Below are positions 1-8,952 of a stretch of 64,000 nt of DNA, in pieces. The stretch is from Microbacterium testaceum StLB037 (GTDB taxonomy: Bacteria > Actinomycetota > Actinomycetes > Actinomycetales > Microbacteriaceae): assembly GCF_900104345.1 (NCBI RefSeq), contig NZ_FNJN01000003.1, positions 496,001 through 560,000 on the forward strand. The letters run 5' to 3'. The first letter of the stretch is position 1, and every line of letters starts with the position of its first letter. Position numbers and translations under genes: made by a program. Below the pieces are notes generated by a model, which was given only the letters and a program-made list of their open reading frames with translations, searched no databases and was not told the DNA's origin.

Positions 1-641
1 AGCAGGCTCACCGAGCGGATCGCGTCGTCGTTACCGGGGATCGGGTACTGGAACTCGTCGGGGTCGGCGTTCGTGTCGAGGATGCCGATCACGGGGATGC
101 CGAGCTTCTTGGCCTCGTCGACCGCGAGGTGCTCGCGCTTGGCGTCGACGACCCAGATCGCCGAGGGGGTCTTCTGCAGGTTGCGGATACCACCGAGCGA
201 CTTGTGCAGCTTGTCGAGCTCGCGCTTCTTGAGCAGGAGCTCCTTCTTGGTGAAGCCGCTCTCGGCCGGGTTCTCGTAGTCGAGCTCCTCGAGCTCCTTC
301 ATGCGGGCGAGGCGCTTCGACACCGTCTGGAAGTTGGTGAGAAGGCCACCGAGCCAGCGCTGGTTGACGTAGGGCTGGCCCACGCGGGTCGCCTGCTCGG
401 CGAGAACTTCCTGCGCCTGCTTCTTGGTGCCGACGAAGAGGATGGTGCCGCCGTGTGCGACGGTCTCCTTGACGAACTCGTACGCCTTGTCGATGTAGCC
501 GAGCGACTGCTGGAGGTCGATGATGTGGATGCCCGAGCGCTCGGTGAGGATGAAGCGCTTCACCTTCGGGTTCCACCGGCGGGTCTGGTGTCCGAAGTGA
601 ACGCCGCTGTCGAGCAGCTGGCGGATGGTGACGACGGCCAT
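1..641 (-). CDS. rpsB: 30S ribosomal protein S2 (3' end outside window)
   Basis: S2 joins the small ribosomal subunit late, binds S1 where S1 is present, and sits on the solvent side between head and body. The visible 213 codons begin at an ATG and read through the typical S2 start ([20 protein letters not shown]), the [13 protein letters not shown] strand and the WLGGLLTNF signature. The frame stays open to the left edge, so the gene is cut by the window. S2 is normally followed by tsf, which would lie to the left. The gene diverges from the M23 gene across 314 bp. Recognition is certain; the missing C-terminus cannot be judged. Confidence 0.97.
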   Translation of the reverse strand, partial: MAVVTIRQLLDSGVHFGHQTRRWNPKVKRFILTERSGIHIIDLQQSLGYIDKAYEFVKETVAHGGTILFVGTKKQAQEVLAEQATRVGQPYVNQRWLGGLLTNFQTVSKRLARMKELEELDYENPAESGFTKKELLLKKRELDKLHKSLGGIRNLQKTPSAIWVVDAKREHLAVDEAKKLGIPVIGILDTNADPDEFQYPIPGNDDAIRSVSL

Positions 642-955
642 GGTCGTACTCCTGTTTCTGGGCGCTTTCGCGCCGTGGTTGTGGTTGTTCGCGCCAGACG
701 ATCCGTCTGACGAGCCTGGTACCCGGCGCACACCCGCCATCCGCCGAAGCGGAGGACCAGGGGGTGTGGATGCCGCGCGGTGCGCTGCCCCGGAGGGCGG
801 CGCGATGCGCTGTGGGCACGCGGAGTCATCCCGACATGCGAGATGCGTCCTCCAGCATACAGGACTGCTCCTCCCCACCCGCGTGCGGGCGCGAACTCTC
901 CCCCGTCTCGCCTCCACGGCGCTCCGCGCGGACCCGGGGAGAGAAGACTTCGCTG
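642..955. other. rpsB / M23 divergent intergenic region
   Basis: This 314-bp stretch holds no convincing gene. On the minus strand TATGCT at 854-859 is a fair -10 hexamer for rpsB and would give a leader of about 200 nt. Within that leader are two short perfect inverted repeats: GGCGC/GCGCC at 661-674, and CAGACG/CGTCTG with a 3-nt loop at 695-709. A long structured rpsB leader would suit S2 autoregulation as in E. coli, but nothing here proves it. On the plus strand GGGGAGAG at about 937-944 serves as ribosome binding site for the M23 gene. Confidence 0.45.
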
Positions 956-1459
956 ATGATCCCGGCATCCGCCCGCCTCGTCACTCTCGCCCTTCTGACG
1001 GCGACGCTCCTCGTATCGTCGCCCGCCGAAGCGTCCGACGGCGACCCGCTCGGCGACCGCGTCTGGGTGTGGCCCGCGATTCCGGCCCGGGTGGTGCGGC
1101 CGTTCGTCGCCCCTGCTCACATGTACGGTCCGGGTCACCGCGGGCTCGATCTCGCGGGAGATTCGGTCCGGTCCCCCGCGGACGGCCGCGTCGCCTTCGT
1201 GGGGGCCGTAGCCGGGCGCGACATCGTGACCATCGACCACGGCGACGGCCTCGTGACGACGCTGGAACCCGTGGTCACCGACCTGGATGTGGGTGCGGTC
1301 GTCGCGCGCGCGTCACCGGTGGGGCGGGTGGCCGCCGGTGGGCACGCCGGCCCCGCGACCGTCCACTTCGGGGTGCGGTGGAACGGTGAGTACGTGAATC
1401 CGCTGCGCCTGCTGGGCGGCGTCCCGCGAGCGGTGCTGCTGCCCTGCTGCGAGAGGTGA
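956..1459 (+). CDS. exported M23-family (LytM-fold) protein, probably catalytically degenerate
   Basis: A 167-residue protein with an N-terminal export signal (hydrophobic stretch at about residues 8-22, cleavage near ASA/EAS) and a LytM/M23 domain at about 45-155. M23 enzymes are zinc endopeptidases that cut peptidoglycan cross-bridges. The zinc-binding HxxxD is present (H61, D65) and so is the last ligand (H137). The first His of the usual HxH is T135, and the usual YxHL His is replaced in TTLEPV (101-106). Both general-base histidines thus seem lost, and the protein may bind rather than cut wall, like EnvC-type activators. The internal ATG was chosen for its signal peptide and GGGGAGAG binding site. 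It diverges from rpsB, and a lipoprotein gene faces it. Confidence 0.8.
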   Translation: MIPASARLVTLALLTATLLVSSPAEASDGDPLGDRVWVWPAIPARVVRPFVAPAHMYGPGHRGLDLAGDSVRSPADGRVAFVGAVAGRDIVTIDHGDGLVTTLEPVVTDLDVGAVVARASPVGRVAAGGHAGPATVHFGVRWNGEYVNPLRLLGGVPRAVLLPCCER

Positions 1460-1473
1460 CTCGGCGGGCCCGC

Positions 1474-2091
1474 TCATCCGATCCGGTTGCCGCGGCCCTC
1501 GACGGTCTGGGTGCCGATGCCGCCCGTGGCGCTCACGATGTTATCCTGCCCGCGGACCGTGACGGCCGAGATCGCACCGCCCGCCTGGATCGAGGACCGA
1601 TCGCCGCTCAGGTCGGCGCTGCCGATCGCCCCCGAGGAACGGACCGAGCCGTCGTTGCCCTGCAGGATGAGGGCATCGATCGAGCCGGCGTCGATGCGGG
1701 CGCGGTCGCCGGAGATGCGGAGGGTACCGATCGAGGCCCCCGAGGCGTCGACGGTGAGGGCCGACCCCGAGACGGTGAGCTCGGCGCACGTTCCGACGAT
1801 GCGGACGCTCTGCTCGGCCCCCGAGACGGTCTGGCTTCCCCCGTCGCCGCACGAGACGGCGTCGGTGCCGGATCCTGCGGCGGGAGTCGACGGGCCCGTC
1901 GACGAGACCGGCGCGGGAGACGTTGTGACGACGGAGGGCGAGGGCACGGCGACCGTGGGCGGAGGGCTCGAGGCGACGAGCCCGGGAGGAAGACGGGTTT
2001 CGACCGGCTCCGGGGCGAGGCTGCACCCGCTGAGCACCCCGACGAGCGCGACGACGCCGATCGCGGCGGGCACCAGGCGGCGGGAGATCAC
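1474..2091 (-). CDS. DUF3060 lipoprotein
   Basis: A 205-residue secreted protein of unknown function. Residues 7-22 form a hydrophobic signal and LSGC at 20-23 is a lipobox, so Cys23 should be acylated and the protein anchored outside the membrane. A Pro/Ser/Thr linker (about 24-75) leads to a C-terminal domain made of short repeated strand segments ending in IG, SG or GN turns, such as ISGDRARID and VRGQDNIVS. This is the DUF3060 pattern and suggests a right-handed beta solenoid. It converges with the M23 gene with a 14-bp gap. The start codon is an ATG; no function is claimed. Confidence 0.8.
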   Translation of the reverse strand: MISRRLVPAAIGVVALVGVLSGCSLAPEPVETRLPPGLVASSPPPTVAVPSPSVVTTSPAPVSSTGPSTPAAGSGTDAVSCGDGGSQTVSGAEQSVRIVGTCAELTVSGSALTVDASGASIGTLRISGDRARIDAGSIDALILQGNDGSVRSSGAIGSADLSGDRSSIQAGGAISAVTVRGQDNIVSATGGIGTQTVEGRGNRIG

Positions 2092-2261
2092 GGTTCCACG
2101 CTAGGGGGTCCGGCGCGCATGCGCACGCATACGGGACACTTCACGGGCCGCCCGGCGAGAACCCGACGGCGAGGTGAGCCGCGCGGCCTGCCGGAGCGCT
2201 GGCCGAGGACGGGCTCCTCGGCACGAGGCGCTGCGCCACCCGGGTCGCCCGCGCCGACCCC

Positions 2262-3257
2262 TCAAGCGCGCGGGTGCGCGAGTCGGTAAGCCTCGCGGAG
2301 GCGCTCGGCGGAGACATGGGTGTAGATCTGCGTGGTGCCCAGACTCGCGTGGCCGAGGATCTCCTGCACGGAGCGCAGATCGGCGCCCCCGTCGAGCAGA
2401 TGGGTCGCGGCCGAGTGCCGCAGAGCGTGCGGCCCGAGCACGTCCGCCCCCACACTCGGCGCCACGGTTCTCGACACGAGGGCGTGCACGGCCCTCGGCC
2501 CGAGACGCGAGCCCTTCGCCCCCAGGAACACGGCGCGCTCGTGCGGGCGCGTCGCACCCCCGGCTTCGCGGGCGGGAATGCGGGAGCCGCTCCCCCTTCC
2601 GTCGTGGCGCGACCCGGATGCGAGAGATGCGGATGCCTCGACCCGGCGTGCCTGCAGGACGGGACGGGCCCGCACCAGGTAGGCCTGCAGCGCGCGAGCG
2701 GCGGGGAGTCCGAACGGCACGACGCGGTCCTTGCCGCCCTTGCCGCGCAGGAACAGGGTGCGTCGATCGTGATCGATGTCGTCGAGGTCGAGACCGCACA
2801 CCTCGGAGACCCGCGCGCCCGATCCGTAGAGCACCTCCAGGAGGGCGTGGTCTCGGAGCGCCACGGCATCGCCACTCGCCGCGCGCTCGGCCGCCGCGGT
2901 CAGGACGTCGTCGAGCGCGTCGGTGGTCGCGACGGCGGGGAGGGTGCGCCCGCGCTTCGGAGACACCAGCCTCCGCGCGGGGTCCACCCCGACCAGCTCT
3001 TCCTCGACGGCCCAGGCGAACAGCCCCCGTACCGTCGACGCGCGACGCGCGGCGGTCGCCTTGGACTGCCCCGACTTGGCCGACTGCCACTGCCATTCGC
3101 GCAGATCCTCCACGCCGACCTCGCCCAGGGGGCGATCGCCGACCCACAGGATCAGGTCCGCGAGATCCGCGCGGTAGGCCCGCACCGTCGCCGGAGAGAG
3201 TCGGCGCACGTCGGACAGGTGGGAGAGATATCCCGCGACGGCCTCCGACAACTGCAT
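2262..3257 (-). CDS. xerC: tyrosine recombinase XerC
   Basis: XerC works with XerD at dif to resolve chromosome dimers at division. The N-terminal SAM-like DNA-binding domain is at about residues 3-90 and the catalytic domain at 105-325. Catalytic residues are visible: R149 (GSGARVSEV), K175 region, H277 and R280 (HALRH), H303 (LGHASLGTT) and the nucleophile Y312 (IYTHV). At 331 residues it is about 30 longer than E. coli XerC. The excess is a Gly/Ser/Arg-rich insert at about 205-238, between the beta strands and the last helices. The position next to dprA is usual in actinobacteria, which supports XerC over a phage integrase. Confidence 0.93.
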   Translation of the reverse strand: MQLSEAVAGYLSHLSDVRRLSPATVRAYRADLADLILWVGDRPLGEVGVEDLREWQWQSAKSGQSKATAARRASTVRGLFAWAVEEELVGVDPARRLVSPKRGRTLPAVATTDALDDVLTAAAERAASGDAVALRDHALLEVLYGSGARVSEVCGLDLDDIDHDRRTLFLRGKGGKDRVVPFGLPAARALQAYLVRARPVLQARRVEASASLASGSRHDGRGSGSRIPAREAGGATRPHERAVFLGAKGSRLGPRAVHALVSRTVAPSVGADVLGPHALRHSAATHLLDGGADLRSVQEILGHASLGTTQIYTHVSAERLREAYRLAHPRA

Positions 3258-3320
3258 CCCCCCAGAGTGCCCGCAGGCCGGCCGCGCGTGCGCGACGACG
3301 CGCGCCGAACGGCGTTTCCC

Positions 3321-4493
3321 TCATCGCGGAGATCGCCCGTCCCCCCGACCGGCGGACGTCCACAGCCCCTCGCTGTCGCGGACGACCCTCCCCTCGAGCT
3401 CCGCGAAGCCGAGGAGCACCCCGGCCTCCTCGCTCGACATCCCGCTTCGGCGGGCGACCTCCCGCGTCGACCGACCGGAGCGCGCCGAGAGGGCGTCGAG
3501 CAGTCGGGTGATGTCGTCGGTGCGATCGGTGGCGCCGTGCTCGCCGGGTCCTCCCGCGCCGACCATCTCGAGCACGTCGGCAGCGCCCGTCACGCAGACT
3601 CCGCCGTACTCGCGGAGGATACGGTGGCACCCCGCCGACGCCGCGCTGGTGACGGGACCGGGCACCGCGCCGAGGGCGCGGCCGAGGCTCGCGGCGTGCG
3701 CGGCGGTGTTGAGCGAGCCGCTGCGCCACCCCGCCTCGACGACCACGACGGCGTCCGCGATCGCGGCGATCAACCGGTTGCGCGCGAGGAAGCGCCACTT
3801 GGTGGGCGTCGTCCCGCAGGGCGTCTCGCTCCAGACCGCGCCGGCTCCCGCGATCCGGGCAAGGAGACCTTCGTGACCGCGCGGGTACGCCCGATCGACG
3901 CCGCCGGCGAGGAACGCGACCGTCGATCCGCCCGTCGACAGCGCCGCCCGATGAGCGGCCCCGTCGATCCCGTACGCCGCCCCCGAGACGACGATCACAC
4001 CGGCCGCCGTCAGGTCGGCGGCGAGATCCGCCGCGACCCCCTCCCCGTACGCCGTCGAAGCTCGCGCGCCCACGAGGGCGACCGTGGGGGAATCGTCCTC
4101 GATGCCGGCTCCGCGGCGCCAGAGGACGACCGGCGCGTGCTCCCCCAGATCGTCGAGGCGGGCGGGCCACGAGGCGTCTCCCGGAACGACGAGCGAGGTT
4201 CCCGACCGCCGCGCGGCGTCGAGCGCTGCCGCGATCGCGTCGGGATGGAGCCGGGGCAGCCACCGGGCACGCGCCGCCCCGAGATCCTCACGCCCCGCGG
4301 ACGTGGCCACGCTCAGGGCCCGAACCGGTCCGTGTTCCGCGATGAGTTTCCCGGCGACCCCGTCTCCGGGCTCGGTCAGCACACTCCACACCGCCCGCGC
4401 GAACGCCTCCACGGCACCCCCATGGTCATCGTCGTCCCGCAGGCCCCGGAGGGCGCGTGCGGCCTCGATCTCGTCGACCTCGTAGGGCGTCAT
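3321..4493 (-). CDS. dprA: DNA-processing protein DprA
   Basis: DprA loads RecA on single-stranded DNA that enters during natural transformation. The 390-residue protein has a SAM-like N-terminus, a Rossmann-type core with GARAST (142-147) and SGAAYGIDGAAH (170-181) typical of the family, and a C-terminal winged helix (about 320-385) seen in many actinobacterial DprA proteins. The start ATG overlaps the comM stop in the form ATGA, so the two are translationally coupled. Longer upstream readings would run through comM and are rejected. The yraN-comM-dprA order is widespread, even in species not known to be competent. Confidence 0.94.
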   Translation of the reverse strand: MTPYEVDEIEAARALRGLRDDDDHGGAVEAFARAVWSVLTEPGDGVAGKLIAEHGPVRALSVATSAGREDLGAARARWLPRLHPDAIAAALDAARRSGTSLVVPGDASWPARLDDLGEHAPVVLWRRGAGIEDDSPTVALVGARASTAYGEGVAADLAADLTAAGVIVVSGAAYGIDGAAHRAALSTGGSTVAFLAGGVDRAYPRGHEGLLARIAGAGAVWSETPCGTTPTKWRFLARNRLIAAIADAVVVVEAGWRSGSLNTAAHAASLGRALGAVPGPVTSAASAGCHRILREYGGVCVTGAADVLEMVGAGGPGEHGATDRTDDITRLLDALSARSGRSTREVARRSGMSSEEAGVLLGFAELEGRVVRDSEGLWTSAGRGDGRSPR

Positions 4494-6013
4494 GCGCCCG
4501 CACCTCGGCGCAGGTAGAGGGCACGGCCCACATCGTCGGACCGGAGCTGTTCGTGGCCCGCGATGTCGGCAACCGTCCACGCCACACGGAGCAGGCGGTC
4601 GTATCCGCGCAAGGTCACTGCGCCGCGGCGAAGGGCGGTGTCGAGCGGACGCAGGACCTCGGGCGACGGGGCGGCCGGGCCGCGCAGCCACGTGCCCGGC
4701 ACATCGGCGTTGCGTCTCCAGGGCGTCTGGGCCCACCGTCGAGCGGCGTGCGCACGAGCGGCGGCGACGATCTCGCGCGCGCGTTCCGAGGACACCGTCC
4801 GGGAACTGCACTCGTGCCGGGCGGTGGACACGCGCTGCAGCCGCAGGTCGATGTCGATCCGATCGAGAAGCGGGCCCGAGAGGCGCCGCGTGTAGCGGCG
4901 TATCGCCTGCGGAGCGCACTCGCACGATCCACCCGGGACGCCGTATTGGCCGCACGGGCAGGGGTTCGTGGCCACCACGAGCTGGAACCGCGCGGGGTAC
5001 GTCGCCGAGACCCCGGAGCGGTGCACCTGGATCACGCCGTTCTCGAGGGGCTGACGAAGGGCGTCGAGAACGGAGGCCGGGAACTCGCCGCCCTCGTCGA
5101 GGAACAGTACTCCCTCGCTCGCGCGGGCGATGGCACCCGGACGCACCACGCCGGAGCCTCCCCCGATCAGCGCCGCGGCGGTCGCCCCGTGGTGGGGGCT
5201 CTCGAACGGGGGCGTGCGCGACAACCGAGTCACCGCCTCGCCGGACAGGGAGCGCACCGACGCGACCGAGAGGGCCGCCTCGTCATCGAGGGGCGGAAGG
5301 ATGCCGGGGAGCCGGCGCGCCAGCATCGTCTTGCCCGCGCCCGGCGGGCCGCTCATGAGCAGGTGGTGCCCGCCCGCCGCGGCGACGACGAGGGCGTCCA
5401 CGGCGTCCCCCTGCCCCACGACATCGGCGAGGTCGAGCTGCTCCTCGTCGTCTGCACGGGTGGCGGGCGCCTCGACCGGCTCGAGGTCGGGCGCGTCGCT
5501 CGTACCGCCGTGCCACCTCACCACGTCGGCGAGGCACGTGGCGGCGAACACCTCGATCCCCTCGATGAGTCCCGCCTCCGCGGCATTGGCCGCCGGGACC
5601 ACCACGCGCCGATGACCGGCGCGCTGCGCTGCCACGACCGCCGGCAGGACCCCGGGAACGGGTCGGAGTCGTCCGTCGAGTCCCAGTTCGCCGATGTGCA
5701 CGGTCCGCGCGACGCGGGCGGCATCCATCCGCACCGACGTCGCGAGGGCGGCCACGGCGATCGCCACGTCGAACCCCGATCCGCGCTTCGGCAGGCTCGC
5801 GGGCGACAGGTTGACGGTGATCCGACGCTTGGGCAGGTCGAGGCCGCGGTTGGTGCACGCGCCCCGCACGCGCCGACCGGCTTCGCCCAGGGCCTTGTCG
5901 GCGAGACCGATGATCGAGAACTCCGGGGTCTGAGAGGACACGTCGGCCTCAACCTCGACGAGATCGCCGTGCAGCCCCGACAACGCCACGGCCCAGGTCC
6001 GCGCGAGGGTCAC
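4490..6013 (-). CDS. comM: ComM / YifB family Mg-chelatase-like AAA+ ATPase
   Basis: ComM is a hexameric helicase that drives branch migration when incoming DNA is joined to the chromosome. The 507-residue protein has the N-terminal ComM (S5-fold-like) domain at about 1-170, the AAA+ core with Walker A GPPGAGKT at 222-229, and the C-terminal Mg-chelatase-like lid. CPCGQYG and CECAP segments give the cysteine-bearing element common in the family. The start is a GTG that overlaps the yraN stop by four bases, and the stop overlaps dprA by four bases. Together with dprA this gives two recombination-side competence genes; no uptake-pilus genes lie in the window. Confidence 0.94.
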   Translation of the reverse strand: MTLARTWAVALSGLHGDLVEVEADVSSQTPEFSIIGLADKALGEAGRRVRGACTNRGLDLPKRRITVNLSPASLPKRGSGFDVAIAVAALATSVRMDAARVARTVHIGELGLDGRLRPVPGVLPAVVAAQRAGHRRVVVPAANAAEAGLIEGIEVFAATCLADVVRWHGGTSDAPDLEPVEAPATRADDEEQLDLADVVGQGDAVDALVVAAAGGHHLLMSGPPGAGKTMLARRLPGILPPLDDEAALSVASVRSLSGEAVTRLSRTPPFESPHHGATAAALIGGGSGVVRPGAIARASEGVLFLDEGGEFPASVLDALRQPLENGVIQVHRSGVSATYPARFQLVVATNPCPCGQYGVPGGSCECAPQAIRRYTRRLSGPLLDRIDIDLRLQRVSTARHECSSRTVSSERAREIVAAARAHAARRWAQTPWRRNADVPGTWLRGPAAPSPEVLRPLDTALRRGAVTLRGYDRLLRVAWTVADIAGHEQLRSDDVGRALYLRRGAGA

Positions 6014-6393
6014 AAGGCGTCCTCGAGGTGCTCGAGGCGCGCCCGCGCGGGATCGGGACCGACGAGGCCGATCGCGTCGACCCGGAGGCGTCGCCCCCTC
6101 GCCTCTTCGGGATGGGCCGCCAACCACGCCATGGCGAGGCGCCAGAGCCGCTGCGCCTTCCGGGCGTCGATGGCCTCGAAGGGGTGGCCGTAGTCCTCGG
6201 TGCGTCGGGTCTTCACCTCGACCACGACGAGAGTGTCGTCGCGTGCGGCGACGATGTCGATCTCGCCCTGATCGCACCGCCAGTTGCGCGTGAGAATGCG
6301 GTAGCCGTCGTCCCTCAGGTACGCGACGGCGCGATCTTCGCCTGCTCTGCCGAGCTCGTCTTTCGCTGCCATGCCCGAGAGCGTGGCATCCAC
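6010..6393 (-). CDS. YraN family endonuclease-like protein (UPF0102)
   Basis: A 127-residue PD-(D/E)XK-fold protein of unknown cellular role. The core is recognisable: GEDRAVAYL, NWRCDQGEIDIVA and VVVEVKTRR supply the Asp, Glu and Lys of the nuclease motif. The GTG at 6393 follows a GAGGGG stretch by four bases; an ATG at 6372 (starting MAAKDELG) is an alternative that gives a more typical length of 120. Its stop overlaps the comM start, making it the first gene of the yraN-comM-dprA operon. The family is often inherited with comM, dprA and rnhB. Confidence 0.88.
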   Translation of the reverse strand: MDATLSGMAAKDELGRAGEDRAVAYLRDDGYRILTRNWRCDQGEIDIVAARDDTLVVVEVKTRRTEDYGHPFEAIDARKAQRLWRLAMAWLAAHPEEARGRRLRVDAIGLVGPDPARARLEHLEDAL

Positions 6394-6464
6394 CCTCCCC
6401 CTCGCGCGGAGCGGAGGGACCTATCGGTGGACAACCCGGGGGAAGATCCGACTGGGGAGGGACC

Positions 6465-6788
6465 TCAGTTGTCGAGCGAGAGCTCGTCGGGCAACTGGAA
6501 GTCGTGGCGCGAGAGCTCCTCGACGTTGACGTCCTTGAAGGTCAGCACGCGCACGGATTTCACGAAGCGGTCGGCGCGGTAGATGTCCCACACCCACACG
6601 TCGGTCATCGAGATCTCGAAGTAGAAGTCGTGCTCGGTGTCGCGCCGCACGACGTTCACGTCGTTCGCGAGATAGAACCGGCGCTCGGTCTCGATCACGT
6701 AGGTGAACTGGCGCACGACATCGCGGTACTCGCGGTAAAGGGCCAGCTCGAGCTCGCGGTCGTAGTCCTCGAAGACGTCGTCATCCAT
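6465..6788 (-). CDS. DUF2469 protein
   Basis: A 107-residue acidic protein found almost only in actinobacteria and nearly always between rnhB and yraN, as here. It has no export signal and no known catalytic motif. Visible features are an acidic start (DDDVFEDYDRELELALYREY) and a central aromatic stretch with VWVWDIYRADRFV, which makes a small soluble alpha/beta protein likely. Conservation of the neighbourhood suggests a housekeeping role, but none is established. Confidence 0.9.
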   Translation of the reverse strand: MDDDVFEDYDRELELALYREYRDVVRQFTYVIETERRFYLANDVNVVRRDTEHDFYFEISMTDVWVWDIYRADRFVKSVRVLTFKDVNVEELSRHDFQLPDELSLDN

Positions 6789-6874
6789 GGTTTCTCCATC
6801 CTAGGCGCGCGCCGTCGCCCCGGCCGCACGGTGCAGCCGCCCGGGCGCGTTCGGGCGCCGTGTCCGCAGCGGGG

Positions 6875-7528
6875 TCAGAAGAGCGTCGGGGCCGCGGCGA
6901 TGGCCCACGAGTGCCGGTGGTGCACGCTCATTCCGTACGCGGTGATCGCCTCGCGGTGATCGAGGCTCGCGTAGCCCTTGTTGCGCGCCCACCCGTAGGC
7001 GGGGTGATCGTCGTGCAGTCCCGTCATGAGGGTGTCGCGGGCGACCTTGGCGATGACGGATGCCGCGGCCGCACTCGCGCAGTCACGGTCGGCCTTGATG
7101 ATGGGGCGCACCGTCAGCCCCGACTCCCCCGCCGGCGTGATGTAGTCGTGGTTGCCGTCGAGGATGACGAGGGCCTCTTCGGGCACGACGCCGTGCGCGC
7201 GCAGATCCGCGATCGCGCGGACGGCCGCGAGCCCCAGAGCCCGGATGATGCCGATCTCGTCGACCTCGATCGAGCTCGCCCACCCGACGGCGCTGTGCTG
7301 GACGAACGCGGCCGCCCGGGCGGCCACCTCGGGCCGTCGCGCCTCGGGAACGAGCTTGGAGTCGCGCAGGCCGGCGGGAACCCGCTTGCGCGAACGCGCC
7401 GGGTCGATGACCGCGGCGCCGACCGCCACTGGCCCCGCGAGGGCCCCGCGCCCGACCTCGTCGCACGCGATGACGATCGCGTGATCCTTCAGCAGACGGC
7501 GCTCGAGGGTGAGGGTGGGTTCGATCAC
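6875..7528 (-). CDS. rnhB: ribonuclease HII
   Basis: RNase HII removes ribonucleotides misincorporated in DNA and RNA from hybrids. The 217-residue protein has the four acidic residues of the active site: D23 and E24 (CDEVGRGALAG), D124 (ILDGNHD) and D147 (IKADRDCASA). The GTG start overlaps the lepB stop by four bases (GTGA), so the two are coupled. The order rplS-lepB-rnhB-DUF2469-yraN is the common actinobacterial one. A longer reading that begins inside lepB is rejected. Confidence 0.95.
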   Translation of the reverse strand: MIEPTLTLERRLLKDHAIVIACDEVGRGALAGPVAVGAAVIDPARSRKRVPAGLRDSKLVPEARRPEVAARAAAFVQHSAVGWASSIEVDEIGIIRALGLAAVRAIADLRAHGVVPEEALVILDGNHDYITPAGESGLTVRPIIKADRDCASAAAASVIAKVARDTLMTGLHDDHPAYGWARNKGYASLDHREAITAYGMSVHHRHSWAIAAAPTLF

Positions 7529-8274
7529 TGCGCTCCCGGCGCGGGGACCCCCGCGAACACCTCGTGGTGGAAGTCGATCAGGCCGAAGCGCGTGAACGGC
7601 CACGTGATGAGGAACGCGCGTCCCACGACGTTGTCGACGGGGACGAAGCCCTGCCCGGGCTGATCCTGGTTGAAACGCGAGTCGCGCGAGCTGTTGCGGT
7701 TGTCGCCGAGGACCCAAAGCGAGCCGTCGGGCACCGTGATGTCGTAGGGAACGGGCTCGGGCGCAGTCGCCCCCGGAGCGAGCCGCACGTACGACTCATC
7801 GAGCGGGACGCCGTTGACCGTCGTCTGCCCCAGGGCGTTGCAGCAGACGACGTGGTCGCCCGCCGTGCCGATCACGCGCTTGATGAGGTGATCGTCGCTG
7901 TCGGGAGCCGACAGCCCGAAGAGCGACAGCACCCAGTCGGCGCCCTCGACCACCGGGGACCGCTCCTCGGTGGGGCTCGGCGGCAGCCATCCACCGGGGT
8001 CGCGGAACACGACCACGTCACCCCGCGAGTACTGACCGAACTTCGGGGTCAGCTCGTCCACGAGGATGCGGTCCTTGATCAGCAGCGTGTTCTCCATCGA
8101 CGCCGACGGGATGTAGAACGAGCGGACGACGAAGGTCTTGACGAGGAACGACACCACGAGCGCGATCAGCACGATCACGAGCAGGTCGCGGAAGAACGCC
8201 CCCCATCCACGTCGACGCCGTCCGGCGGAGCGGGATGCCACGGCATCCGGGGTCGAGGCGGTCTGGTCGCTCAT
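7525..8274 (-). CDS. lepB: signal peptidase I
   Basis: Signal peptidase I cleaves signal peptides of exported proteins on the outer face of the membrane. The 249-residue protein has an Arg-rich cytoplasmic start, one membrane span at about residues 30-47, the nucleophile S59 in PSASM and the general base K132 in LIKRVIGTAGD. The GDNRNSSRDSR box is near the C-terminus. The ATG at 8274 is preceded by AAGGA at good spacing; an earlier in-frame start would add 41 unlikely residues and run over the hairpin after rplS. Many exported lipoproteins in this window also depend on Lsp. Confidence 0.95.
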   Translation of the reverse strand: MSDQTASTPDAVASRSAGRRRRGWGAFFRDLLVIVLIALVVSFLVKTFVVRSFYIPSASMENTLLIKDRILVDELTPKFGQYSRGDVVVFRDPGGWLPPSPTEERSPVVEGADWVLSLFGLSAPDSDDHLIKRVIGTAGDHVVCCNALGQTTVNGVPLDESYVRLAPGATAPEPVPYDITVPDGSLWVLGDNRNSSRDSRFNQDQPGQGFVPVDNVVGRAFLITWPFTRFGLIDFHHEVFAGVPAPGAQ

Positions 8275-8372
8275 GTGTTCCTTCACCGGGTTCGACGCAC
8301 ACCGAGCGAACCGCAGGAACCAGGGTCGCACATCGAGGAGCCGCCCCGTGACCGACGACGCCGTGAGAACGC

Positions 8373-8407
8373 CGAACGCCCCGCGGGTCAAACCCACGGG
8401 GCGTTCG
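8373..8407 (-). terminator. hairpin after rplS
   Basis: An 11-bp perfect inverted repeat (CGAACGCCCCG and its complement at 8373-8383 and 8397-8407) plus an inner GGGT/ACCC pair begins 12 bases past the rplS stop on the minus strand. There is no clear T-run. It probably ends or attenuates the rplS transcript before lepB. Confidence 0.7.
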
Positions 8408-8418
8408 AGAGAGCGGAC

Positions 8419-8766
8419 TCAGCGGTCGCGCTTCTCCTTGATCTTGGCCTTCTTGCCACGCAGGCTGCGCAGGTAGTACAGCTTGGCGCGACGCACGTCA
8501 CCGCGGGTGACGACCTCGATGTGGTCGATCACGGGGCTGTGGACGGGGAACGTGCGCTCCACGCCGACCTGGAAGCTGACCTTGCGGACGCAGAAGGTCT
8601 CCCGCACGCCGTCACCCGAGCGGCCGATGACGACGCCCTGGAACACCTGGATACGCGAGCGGTTGCCTTCGGTGATGTTGACGTGCACCTTGACGGTGTC
8701 GCCGGGGCCGAAGACGGGGATGTCGGAGCGGAGCGAAGCCGCGTCGACGGAGTCGAGGATCTGCAT
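8419..8766 (-). CDS. rplS: 50S ribosomal protein L19
   Basis: L19 lies at the interface of the subunits near bridge B8. The 115-residue protein matches the family throughout: [30 protein letters not shown] and the basic end [18 protein letters not shown]. Two ATGs are possible six bases apart. The inner one at 8766 ([12 protein letters not shown]) has AGGAAG at eight bases and matches usual L19 starts, so it was chosen. In most actinobacteria rplS follows trmD directly; here a map gene on the other strand and a membrane protein lie between them. Confidence 0.96.
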   Translation of the reverse strand: MQILDSVDAASLRSDIPVFGPGDTVKVHVNITEGNRSRIQVFQGVVIGRSGDGVRETFCVRKVSFQVGVERTFPVHSPVIDHIEVVTRGDVRRAKLYYLRSLRGKKAKIKEKRDR

Positions 8767-8952
8767 GATCATCACTTCCTGCGACCGCCACAGGTCGATC
8801 GCACGATAAGAGGGAAAAAGGTGAGGCGTGCCCGAAGCCGCCGAAGCAGCTGACTCCCCTGAGGCAGAGCCGGTCAGGGCACAAGCGTCCATTCTGCCAC
8901 GCGCAGGCCTACCCGCCAAAACGGTCCGCCCCGCCGCGGGCACGCGACGACG

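Noticed and set aside
2101..4263. A 720-codon minus-strand frame over xerC and dprA
   Set aside because: It is out of frame with both genes, Arg-rich and unlike any protein; xerC and dprA carry full motifs.
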